The notes under the pieces were generated by a model. The model worked only from the letters and a program-made list of their open reading frames with translations, searched no databases and was not told the origin of the DNA. DNA of 64,000 nt, taken from the NCBI RefSeq assembly GCF_000003815.2, contig NC_049983.1:10669482-10733481 (forward strand). Direction: 5' to 3'. Positions within the stretch are counted from its first letter, which is position 1. Each line of letters begins with the position of its first letter. Shown piece by piece: positions 10,997 through 21,700 of the stretch. This DNA comes from Branchiostoma floridae. Taxonomy: Eukaryota > Chordata > Leptocardii > Amphioxiformes > Branchiostomatidae. A program made the translations under genes and the position numbers.

Positions 10997-11309
10997 TTGT
11001 GAAATGATATTCTGTACAGTATGGTATAGATATAAATGATACATAGTAATGCCAATCAGCCAAATGATATGGCTAAGTAAACACAGCTGTCAGCCTCATC
11101 AGATCCACAGCAGAGCATCACCTGTATAAAACATAATATTTCACAGTATGAAAATCAAATATAAGAGATTGACAATGATTAATAGTAGGCTGTTATATTT
11201 GAAATACTTTACTTATTATCTGTGATAATATAATGTCAACTATAAAAGCAACATTTTCCACATAATGCAGAATATTTCCTCCCAGTAATGAAAGAAGTGT
11301 GGAATTATG

Positions 11310-12205
11310 CCCACCAATCATGCAGATAAGGTGCCAAGTAGAGCAACACACATTTCTTTTAATTGGCACTTGCCTTCTTGTATCTCCAATTTGAAGTTCC
11401 TACCATTAACAAGAAAGCAATATAGAGTTTCTGCATTAACTTGATAGGTAACCATAAACATTACCCACATTCCATTCTTTCCTAAAACTTATTACATGTC
11501 TAAAGACAATCCCCATTATTGACCAAAACAGAAATATGAAGCTTTTGTATTAAGTATGCAAATGAGGTCAACATTAGCATAACAAACATTCTGTTGTATG
11601 CACCTTTCCTAAATGTACTGCCACCTCTGATATGACAAAGTAGTCCAAATCTGCATTTGATTATGCAAAGTAGGTCCTAATAAAACATAATTCATTTCAC
11701 CTTTCTCTATATCATGGTTATGAATTATCTAAAGGTATCATTAAGGAAAAACATTTACTTCAAAGGCAATATAATATCTGGATATCAATTATGCAAATAA
11801 GGTCTTTTTGTAGCACAATTAGTATATCATTGTAATATGTCATTGGCATGTTCCCCAATGATATTTTTAAGCAAAATTGCAAAAGTACCATCATTTCTAC
11901 ATATGATGTTTCATGTATGATACTAGTGTAGTGGGTATTATTGTGCAAATATGGACCTAATTAACATTATCTATATCAATTCATGTTTATGTATATGTCA
12001 GCTAACTACCGTGATGTGAGATTAAGTTCCTATGATTCAAAATGCAGAAAAAAAAAGATCTAGAAAATACAGCATGTCCTCATGCAAACTATTAAGTCAA
12101 TCCATTGTGTAGCTGTTAGACTGTGTAAGGACTTCCTATTGTCATAAAGAAGATATGGATTTTCCCACCAAATATAGGTTTTCCTATTTAAGTCTGCAAA
12201 TGTGG
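11310..12205 (+). repeat. diverged array with repeated ATGCAAAT-like motif
   Basis: AT-rich stretch in which variants of TATGCAAATNAGGTC recur near 11325, 11556, 11664, 11790, 11944 and 12194. Two copies (11550s and 11790s) contain the perfect octamer ATGCAAAT. Flanking text such as ACATTCT and CACCTTTC also recurs, suggesting an old tandem repeat rather than isolated sites. No gene seen. Confidence 0.45.
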
Positions 12206-13325
12206 GTCCACTCAGACTAATCAGTACTTTGCTGTGCTCATCTCTAATGAACCTACCTAATGAAAGTTACAGACACTGTGAGCTGCAAGAAGCACATCCT
12301 CAGCTGATCTTGGGTAGAACTCTTTCTAATGAAAAAACAACAAAAAACATGTTAGTATCCATTTGTGATACCGGTACCCAACATTGCCATTCTTTGACTA
12401 CCCATATCACACAGATATTGGACACTGACACTACCCCTTCACTACCCCTTTTTAAATTATGTTATATCATATCAAGACTTATACATTATAGGTTTATGAT
12501 ATTATTCATATGTTATATAAAGATATGTTATAGACTCATTTCAAAATTCATATCATATCATATCATATAAAGAGTTATCCTAAGATTTATATTACTTTAT
12601 ATGTTTATCAATGACCCTAGTACTCACAAGGTAGAGAACCTGGATCAAATGTATTAGCCTGTAATCACAAGATGGGCAGTAGTACACAGTCTAATGCCTG
12701 TCAACTCCTCAAATTCAAAAGCAGATGGCTTCTTAAAAGGGGCAAGTCTGGCCTGTCTGGATGAAACTTAGTAGGTTTATCTCCCCCACAAAACAAAGGT
12801 GTTGCTATTACAGTCTAATCATGTGCTTCTACATCTACAAACTTGTTTTCATCACTGAGAAAACTATCCCCTTCAGTAACTTAAGTTTTACATGAATTAA
12901 TATACTAGTTGTGTCTATAGCAGATTACGTATACCTTGAGTTGAAAGTTGAAGGGAAAGAGCCAAGAGGCCACTGAAGCTTTCCCATCATGAATTATCAT
13001 GAGATGAACTAAACTGTATTTGATAGCACTCACATTTCCTCCCCTCCTTAGTACCCTTAGTGGTTACAATATTGGACACATTTCCTCCCCCCCCAGACTA
13101 CTGTAAATGCACCTACCTAGTGTTTAACCTGTTCCACCCAGCCTGAAGGATTAAGAGGCCCACCATATAACAATCTTACCTTCTTTGTTTTACCAGTAAC
13201 CCAGTCCTACACCTAGTGTGCTGAACCCTCTTGATACAGCTGTACTCTCCCTGCCCTTCCCAATAAGCATGTAGGACAGTACTTCATACTATACATCTTC
13301 TACTTCTTGATACTATATCATCTCT
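12206..13325. other. no gene recognised
   Basis: AT-rich sequence with a short TATCA microsatellite near 12550-12570. Short reading frames have no family resemblance and lie in low-complexity sequence. Confidence 0.5.
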
Positions 13326-13458
13326 ACACTTAAACCCCTCTACCTTCCCTATACTAGCCCCTCTACCTTCCCTACACTAACCCCTCTACCTTCCCTGCAC
13401 TAACCTCTACCTTCCCTGCACTACCTTCCATACACTAACCTCTCTACTTTTCCTGCAC
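13326..13458. repeat. degenerate tandem repeat, period about 23 bp
   Basis: CCTCTACCTTCCCTACACTA and variants recur about five to six times in tandem. It is pyrimidine-rich and non-coding. Confidence 0.75.
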
Positions 13459-14259
13459 TATCCTAGATTATATAGGCCAGTATCTCAAATTTCTGTATGC
13501 CATGGAAAATTATCTAACACACCAAAAGCTTTCAAATTGATATAGGATGACATTTGTGTGTAAACTCAGAGTAAGTGCACATACATTATTTTCATCATGA
13601 TTGTATTCCTGGGTATACTTGCAATTAGCCTTCGGTCATGAATTTGCAATAATATTTTTTATTATGATAATAATTTCATGATGTAATACATAAAACAATG
13701 TAGATGTGGTATGGAGATGTGGTATGGAGATGTGATGGACATTGTTGTAGATTATGTACTTGTATTAAGATATCTGAATAGTATTCAGACTGGGTGTAAA
13801 TATTGCTACATCATGAACATGTTGCAGACCTGTCCACCATGAACCTACGTTGTTATGCATGTTTGTTTGTCATCAAACGCTAGCCTAACAACATCGCACA
13901 CGTGACAGTATTAGCGGGAAATTCTTGTGCGTATCACTATCAGGTTATGTTAACACATTGAAGGATAGATTTTTCTTAATTCTCCGCTGTTAATAACTTA
14001 ACTTTCTGTCAGCGTCCAATGGATTCTCACTGATAAAGCTCTGAATCAGGAAATTTGTCCCGTATAACTCCATTTACACCGTACCATGCACGTTAGAACC
14101 GCGGTGGTTGTTGAGTTTACAAGAAATACCGACGATAAAGCACATCAGTCACATGTAACACAGTGAAAAACTTCCATAGCACCTGCTCTACGTACGCCGG
14201 TGTTGGCGAAAAATCACTAAAAATGTGACCCTGGCAGACTTGAAATTACATATCTACCC

Positions 14260-14370
14260 AGATTTCAAACCAACATGATTTTCACATGGGATACAGACGA
14301 AGGTTAAACACGTCTTACACGCCATCGATGGAGGACGGGTCGGAGAGCGACAAGTATTTGCCCCCAATCT
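14260..14370 (+). repeat. diverged repeat pair, copy 2
   Basis: Shares GATTTCAAACCAACA and TTTGCCCCCAATC, at identical 96-base spacing, with 9376-9485. Confidence 0.55.
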
Positions 14371-14865
14371 GAAAATCGCCGAAATTTCAACTCTTTACGG
14401 CGCTGCCATTTTGCTAATTTGACTGTGTTCCGAGTTTGATCATCAAACAAATTAAAATCGTTATAAAACCCCACAAAAATGGATTAAATGGAGAGCAGAT
14501 AGCAAACACATCCGATACTTACCGCCATTTTCGCCGAAAGGCCGTACATCGTGATGCAATCAGCTGTCAACTCGGATGATATTTCATCCCGCTGGTGGCG
14601 CGAAAAACTGCGCCCTTAGCAACGGCGTTACTATGCACGGCGGAAGGATACGTAAGAAAACAAATAGCGTTCGAAAGACATTCTATTTTAGACGTGGCTT
14701 GGCGGCTGGAGTGGGCCGAGTACGGCGCCATCGAAAGTTCGAATACCTGATTCGGACGTTGGAACATTGCTGTTGCAACACTTATTGTTCGAGGGCACCA
14801 AATTTGTTCAACTTCTGGCGCATTTCGCATCAAAACATGGGTTTTCTCAGGTGGGCATGACATAA

Positions 14866-14969
14866 GTAAAACACAACACGGCGTATTCCGCATCACCCTC
14901 GGTCTCAGCCCGACCCCGGGTCGGCTGATACCTTGGGCGATACGGAATACACCGTGTTGTGTTCTATAT
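14866..14969. mobile_element. about 100-bp foldback (MITE-like) element
   Basis: The left arm ACACAACACGGCGTATTCCG and right arm CGGAATACACCGTGTTGTGT are reverse complements with one mismatch over 20 bases. The inner segments CAGCCCGACCC and GGGTCGGCTG pair imperfectly around a CCCGGG centre. Reading frames across it are shadows of the hairpin. Confidence 0.8.
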
Positions 14970-15038
14970 TTACTAGCCACACTATATATGCAATGCCAGC
15001 TGCATACCTAACCCACCACTCTTTTTCATTTCTCAGGA

Positions 15039-15321
15039 AACATCATTGCTTGTATACACCACAGCTGGTGCAGGGCACCAGAGGAAAGAAGTTCACAAGA
15101 CAACCCGAAAGAGAAGACTGCAGCAGACATCTATGTACATTAAGCAGCCGTTCAGTGGTGTGGTTTTTGAGAAAGTTTGTTTCCCCTACATCTGCTGCTC
15201 CTGTTGGCTTCTTCTCATGGGTTTACCAAGTCTTTTTATCCTTGTGTTTGGGTTACAAAAGTTTGGTAAGTGTGTGGGAAAAAGCCGACAGGGGCAGCAA
15301 CGCTGGCAACCTCCCACATGA
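15039..15321 (+). CDS. possible terminal exon with a hydrophobic segment
   Basis: After an acceptor-like CTCAG at 15034-15038, the frame ETSLLVYTTAGAG... is open to a stop at 15321, about 93 residues. It contains a basic stretch (KTTRKRRLQ) and a hydrophobic segment (CSCWLLLMGLPSLFILVFGL) long enough to span a membrane. It could follow a phase-0 exon such as 7648-7743 of the gene starting at 6099. It is not in phase with that gene's exon 5, which would instead select a second open frame. Family unknown. Confidence 0.3.
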
Positions 15322-15786
15322 CAGAAAACAGGTCCTACATCATCCTAGTTAGGCATTGCAAGATGGAGGACATGTTTTCTGTTGTGTTGGAGGTTGCCAT
15401 GGTTACTGACAACCAGACTATGGTTGCCAGGTAACGAAGTAGCTGCCCCTTTTTGTGTGCACCTACATCATGTATTGGTGTGAAGCTCAACACTCTGTCC
15501 ACATGTTCTACATTTCATCAACATACATAAATACATTGGCTTCACACTGGTAGGTACACTGAAAATATTGTTCTGATAGATGTAGTCATATCATAGTTTT
15601 CAATATCTTTAATATTACACACCCTATGTACTCCAACGTGAACAGCACAACCACTACTTTGTCAGGAGAGACTACATTGTAAATTTTCTCTTGAGGGTTT
15701 GTAATTTCATACCCATATTTGCCAGTTTGTGGAAAGAATAAAACTAAAATCCAAGGACATTAAACATTTTGTACCACTATGTAGTT

Positions 15787-15886
15787 NNNNNNNNNNNNNN
15801 NNNNNNNNNNNNNNNNNNNNNNNNNNNNNNNNNNNNNNNNNNNNNNNNNNNNNNNNNNNNNNNNNNNNNNNNNNNNNNNNNNNNNN
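15787..15886. other. assembly gap (100 N)
   Basis: A run of exactly 100 N marking a scaffold gap of unknown size. Confidence 0.99.
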
Positions 15887-16100
15887 TTCAGTTTGCCAAA
15901 TAATGTTATACTTCATGCATTAACATGTGCAAAGATATGTTTTTAATGATCAATGACCTCAGACCATGTTCTCTCTATTTGACAATCACGTTTAATAAAT
16001 GTGAGTGAAATATTGTACTTGAGTTTATACGTTATCTTTGACAATAATTGTCCTTTTGTGATGAGTGTAGACCACCCCAACTCATTATCACCTTCCTAAT

Positions 16101-16601
16101 AAGGCCACAGCAAGTAAATTTTATGGATGACGCATCAGCGCACGCGTTAATTTTTGCCTGATTTCAGAAAAAAAAACAAGAATTTTTTTCTTCTGCAGGG
16201 ATTGTCAACATGTTGTAGCCTAATAATTGTACTTGTACAAGTGACAATTGCAAGGTACCCAAGACTGTAGTTGTAGAAATGAAACTTATTGGATAGTTGT
16301 AAAAGTGACACCAATATGAAAGCTATGAGTGTGGTTACCAACTATGTCTACCACACCAGTGTCACTTTTACCACACCAGTACATGTATTAATTAAATACA
16401 GGAATGAATGCCTTGTTGGCTCTGATACCATGTTTTGTCCCTTTATTTCTTTTTACAACAGTCATCACAACTTTATGGTGCCTAATTTTGAAGATGTAGC
16501 CATCTTGTTTTTTTTCACCCATCTTGTTTTTTTTCGCCCTATCGCACTATTTTTGCAATCTGTGGAGGATGTCATCCATAAAATTTACTTGCTGTGGCCT
16601 A
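16101..16601. mobile_element. foldback/MITE family A, copy 2 (about 501 bp)
   Basis: It starts AAGGCCACAGCAAGTAAATT plus TTATGGATGA and ends with the inverted ATCCATAAAATTTACTTGCT plus GTGGCCT. It is alignable along most of its length to 10484-10996. It contains a local duplication of CATCTTGTTTTTTTTC near 16500-16535. No coding capacity. Confidence 0.85.
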
Positions 16602-16735
16602 AATGTATACAAGCAAGTACGCCGTCCCAGAGACGCCAAGAATAGCCGGGTTGACTGTTGCAGGCTTTTCTTTCTTACGGTCGCTATGGCTAGGTACATT
16701 AAGTGATTCCTGAATTCATTGATTGTCTAACCGAA

Positions 16736-17115
16736 CCTGTCCTTGGTGCTAAACACCATCCACACAGATGAACACACTTGTCCCTGACGCTGACCAACAT
16801 ACGCCCATAAGCGAGCATACTTGCCCTTGGTGCTGAAAACCATCCACACACTCAGATAAACAAACTTGTCCCTGGCGCTGACCACCATACACCCATAACC
16901 GAACATTCCCGTCCTTGGTGCTGAACACCATCCACACACTCAGATAAACAAACTTGTCCCTGGCGCTGACCACCATACACCCACAAGCGAGCATACCTCT
17001 CCTTGGTGCTGAACACCATCCACACAGATAAACATAGTTGTTACTGGCGCTGACCACCATACACCCATAAGCGAGCATACCCGTCCTTGGTGCTGAACAC
17101 CCACACAAGAAAGCA
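16736..17115. repeat. minisatellite, period 84-88 bp, about 4.5 units
   Basis: CCTTGGTGCT recurs at 16741, 16825, 16913, 17001 and 17085, giving spacings of 84, 88, 88 and 84. Each unit includes ACCATCCACACA, CTTGTCCCTG and GCGAGCATAC. The open frames it creates on the minus strand change with unit length, which argues against coding. Confidence 0.9.
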
Positions 17116-17159
17116 GACCTGCCCCTGCATAGTTCATACACGTGGGGCCTTTTACCCAA

Positions 17160-18416
17160 CTAGCACAACATGTAAAATCTCTAGGCGCTTAAGCTAGCAG
17201 AAAGAGTTATGACTCTTCAGTGCACCTTAATACATAGTTCTGATGGGATGTATTCCATGAAACCAGCTTAGGCCAAAGTAAGCAAACATAATGGATCTGC
17301 ACACTTATCATCAAATTGGCCTTCATAAAACATGCTGGGCAAAAAAATAAGATGTCTACATTGTTGCAAATTTAGAGATCAAAAACCTCCCTGTAACAAG
17401 AGTTGAAGCGATAAGAAATGTTGTCACAACCAACAAGAACGTCATTCTTCACACAAATTAAGAATTATATTCTAGAGTTTTAAAACACTAGATACACTCA
17501 AGACTCAGTCTTATGTGTCTCAGCTAGGTCCACACATTGACAATACTTTCTCAATCGCCAATGGTGAGTGCACAGAAAGGAAAGAGAACACTTACACTTG
17601 AAATATCCAATCTTTACTGCTTCAAGTTCAACGTCCAAGGTGACAAAGTAACATCTATGGATATAACATCTGTATGGATATAACATCTGTATAAATAAAT
17701 CGATGTCAAAACTGCAGAAATGTTTATATGTAAATATATAAAAAGGAGAGGAGATAGGCGCCGCCAGGGGACTAAAAGCCTGTTGAGTCAGCATAACATG
17801 TTGTACTGCCCCTACGGCTACTTACGGCTGATTAAAAGGCTATGGGACGAACGAACGAACGAACGAACGATATGAAAATGTAAACTGCAACTGTTGTGAA
17901 ATATAGAATTATTGTGTGCTCGAATATACGTATATATATGAAATATTACACTGCAGGCTTTACAGTATACTTTAGACTTTATATTGCGTGTAAGTGATAT
18001 AAGGCTCGTTCCACAACAATGTTAAGTACATCTTTCTCGGCAGTATTTCGAAGGCAAGTCTGTCTTTGAAAGTAGGCAATAACATTAAAATATACCATCT
18101 TCGCCCTAATATATGTTTCCGCTTATATTTCCGGGTAGTTTCTCGCACATGATTCAAGAGCAAAATCAAGAGAAGTAATGAGGATGATCCTTACTACGTG
18201 TAAGCAAGGAATTCAAACTTGTCCTCATTTCGCAGTGATTGTGTAAACCTGATATTGATAGCATCTGAGGTAAGTAAATACATGTGCATATATATAGTAT
18301 TTTGCTAGTAATGAAATATAGATGCTAAGTAAAATAAGCTCTTTTAGTGTGCATTTGCACTACATCAGATAAATATATTAGCACCAACCAGGTGCATAAA
18401 GTTCTACATGTAGGCG
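17160..18416. other. no gene recognised; intergenic
   Basis: Contains an ACGA microsatellite at 17845-17870 and AT-rich sequence. I searched both strands for transmembrane or SEFIR exons that could continue the receptor gene ending at 18550 and saw none. Confidence 0.55.
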
Positions 18417-18422
18417 TTTATT
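18417..18422 (-). terminator. polyadenylation signal AATAAA for the secreted receptor gene
   Basis: AATAAA on the minus strand, 128 bases after the stop codon at 18550-18552. It supports 18550 as a genuine 3' end rather than a truncated model. Confidence 0.6.
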
Positions 18423-18549
18423 TCTTGCTCTAGTATGCACTCTCCTGGTACGGTCTATCACAGATCTAGAGTACCATGCACAAAATGTCAAATAGTAAAA
18501 TATATGAAGATCTGCAGAGCAGATGGACACTTCAGTCGCTGTACTTCTG

Positions 18550-18714
18550 CTATTCTTCAATTTCGTTACTACGCGAGAGCCTGCCCTCGCTGCGGTTATG
18601 TTTACGTCTGCGCCTCCTGTCCTGGCGGTTCTTCCTGCGGCGCGAGCTCGAGCGGCGTGGGACACGCAGCATCAGCAGATCACTCCGCTGGGCGTCGTCA
18701 TAGGGTGCCGATAC
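18550..18714 (-). other. terminal exon encoding a polybasic tail
   Basis: Phase-0 exon of 55 codons including stop. The first 18 residues align with the 58-base exon 15 of the paralogue (VSAPYDDAQR versus VSPPYPDAAR; LRVP versus FQIP). The paralogue has a GTGAGA donor immediately after that point. Here the sequence reads CCACGCCGC, so no donor exists and translation continues into PRRSSSRRRKN and QDRRRRRKHNRS before TAG. The tail therefore looks like retained, repurposed intronic or novel sequence. Confidence 0.85.
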
Positions 18715-21700
18715 CTGCACGTACAGTCAAGACTGTTAGAGTGCCAGGTTTGAGAAAAAAACTGCTCAGCTGGATGGACATGCAATAGTGCTATTCTTTG
18801 AGAAGCTTCAAAATGAAATTACGGTTATGAACATTTCATCTGTTTTTGGAGTGTCTGTGTGCATGTGGCGAAACGGCTAGTGCGTTGGAATCAGAATCGG
18901 TAGGTCCTGAGTTCGGTACTCACCATGCCCATGCCCATGCCCCCCATGACGGTGGAGTGACGCCCATCGAGCCTCACGGCCAATCTGTCTAAAGGTGCCT
19001 AAACCACCTACGCATTTGCCCACTTACCACTAAGACCCTTGATTTTCTTTTTAAATCTATTTTTGGAAGACAGTGTTCTTGGATTTTTCCCAATATCTAG
19101 GAATGAGGTGATTGTACCGCCTAAAAGTTTTAAACGATATATCCATGTAGAATCCATCTATCATGTAGATCAATTCGGACATAACAGAAAAACTAGTACG
19201 AAAACTTTGTATTCATACAAAAGTATAACACCATACCTGAAAGAACTGTATCCCTCCCGGCATATCCTTCAGCACGGCCGTCACGTTGGTCCAGTTCTCT
19301 GCCTCCGGCTGTTACCAAAAAAATGAACCCAACAGTAAGAATGTGTACTCTCAAATGTTGAATCAAATACTCATTTGTGTAGCACGAACAAGAAGGGATT
19401 TCGTGTATTTTATTCTACAGACGAAGCTATAAAATATGTCAATGATATTTGTTATCAGACTGCAGAACACTTCTCCACAAGTTCCGAAGAGAACTCCCAT
19501 TCCGTCTACTCATCCCGAATAGCACAAACATAAGGAGAGAGATACTACGATGAGGAATTAGAGGGGCAGGGTAAGGCTTGGAATAATTAGGGAATGAGGG
19601 GAGGTTCACTAAAGCTGCTGTTCTGTGACAGGAGATGAAATTTACCCGAGGAACTGTCTGGCGCTCCAGACTTGACGGGTCCTTCCCGTGGTACAGGTAA
19701 AACCCGCTGTAGTCGTACTTCTGGTGAGGCTCCGGCCGGGGGAACGTCAGGCGTACGCGCGTCTCTTGCTTCTTGCGGCCGCCTTTGCTCTTCTTACCGC
19801 GTGGCCTGCTGGCTCGGCCCCTAGAGCGTCCTCCAGAGTGACCCTTGGAGTGGCCACCGCCGGAACGGTCACGACCCGCTCTCACGTTCACAGACTTGAC
19901 TTTGACATTTATATCCTGTTTCCTCGGCACCCAGTCTAGAGATAGAACAAACAAAAAAACGGTAGGGGTAAAAGTTACATTCTTGTTGCAGTGATTTTGT
20001 TACTTTCACAAGTTTCCCCCTTTCAAACCCCCTTACTAACAGTAAGATGATGCTTAGTGACATTACTATTAGACTTTTTTTCTCCAACTGTAAAAGCGAA
20101 AATTTTCGATATTTTTTTGGCCTTCGTGGTTGTTTGTGTTGAAGTGTACAGATACTTGATTCGAGCAATGAGATTGAAATTGCTTGACGTTCTTCATGAA
20201 TTCATTAATTCTATGTAGCATATCGAAACTAACCTGTTACTTCGATTATCATTTCCTTCACAGGAAATGCGTCTGGAAAAGGGGAGGATACCTGCAAGAC
20301 AAAACCAAGAAATTATGTCATGTGTCATCATCGTTGAAAAAGGAATATCGATTAGATACAAACGCAGGAATCAAGTGCAAGAAACATTCAAAGACATATG
20401 TACATGGTTACTATGATGGTTAAGAATCACATGTATGCGCCTACCTTCACAGCATATATGTCTGGCTTTAGGTTCGCGAACACAACGGAGACATTTTTCT
20501 CCAAGATGACCTATAAGATGTTCACAAAATAATGTTCATTGACATTTTCGTACATTTAAAATAAGAGAGATTTGAGAAATAGCGATATCATCAGCAGATA
20601 ACAAGATCGTTTTGCTACAAACTCTCTTAACGTTATATATCTCGATCTATTAAACAAATTATATCATTCCAAACAAATACGCATGTAACATTTGTCGACG
20701 ATGAAAGGCAGTAAGCCCAGACCTTTTATGATGAGAAACAACCATTTGTAAGTTTGTTGCTTACATTCCGTGTCCATGTGCACTCAGGATAGGACTTCCT
20801 GGTGAGAATGACGGTGCAGGCAGACAGGTTGTACTCCGGTGGTGGGCCTTCAAACTCAACCGTCACGTTACGACAGGATTGTTGGACATTAATGTCACCA
20901 GGTATCCAGTCTGGGGAAAAATGAAAGGTTGTACTATGAAGTTCATCATTTGTGATATTGTTTGGCCAGAAGACGTTGTACATTTTCCCGAGACAGTTAG
21001 TTGTGGTGGAATGCATGAATCTTCCTCATGATAGTGCAATGTGCAATGGAAGAAGTTTAATACTGTTAACATCACGTATGTAACGGTACATATCTTACCT
21101 GTGACAGTAAACTGCAACGGGTAACTCCTGAATGGATCTCTAGCATCCACGCTGTACTGTAGGAATAAAACCAGGGATACATAAATATCACATTTCCTCA
21201 ACAACATAAACTCAAGTTTTCCGGTTAGCTAAAGAAATCACATCTCACTTTCCACAAACTCACATCTTACTTTATTAGTAAGTGGGCAAGTGGTTAGAAG
21301 TAGAATTGATAGATCAATATCCAAAAATGTCCATTTTACAGCGGTTTCTTCAATACATATCTGCATCTGGTCACAACTAGTTTGAAATATTGACAAAGTA
21401 TGCCTCCCAGATCACATGACAAAAATTCCGTCTCATCTACGTAAATCTCACCTGTAAGGTGTACTGTCCAGGTGCGATGTTATTGAAGGTGTGTTGGAAG
21501 TACTTCTTATTGCTGTCTTTAAGGGACTAGGAAAAAGGGAGTAGAGCAAATGTTTCAAGATTGCCTCGGGAATACACTTGTTGTATTGCATACAAAAGTA
21601 GTACTTCATGGAGTGTTGGCCAAATAAAGCACGTCTAGCTCACAATTTTATCGTCAAGACTTAAATACGTTTTTTTAAACTCTTAATACAATCAGTATTT

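Noticed and set aside
14567-14980. 137-codon minus-strand frame
   Set aside because: Overlaps the 14866-14969 foldback element and has no family resemblance; no acceptor or donor support.
16727-17159. Open frames of 70-136 codons on the minus strand with repeated Trp/Cys-rich units
   Set aside because: They lie wholly in the minisatellite. Units of 84 and 88 bases shift the frame, so there is no consistent protein repeat.
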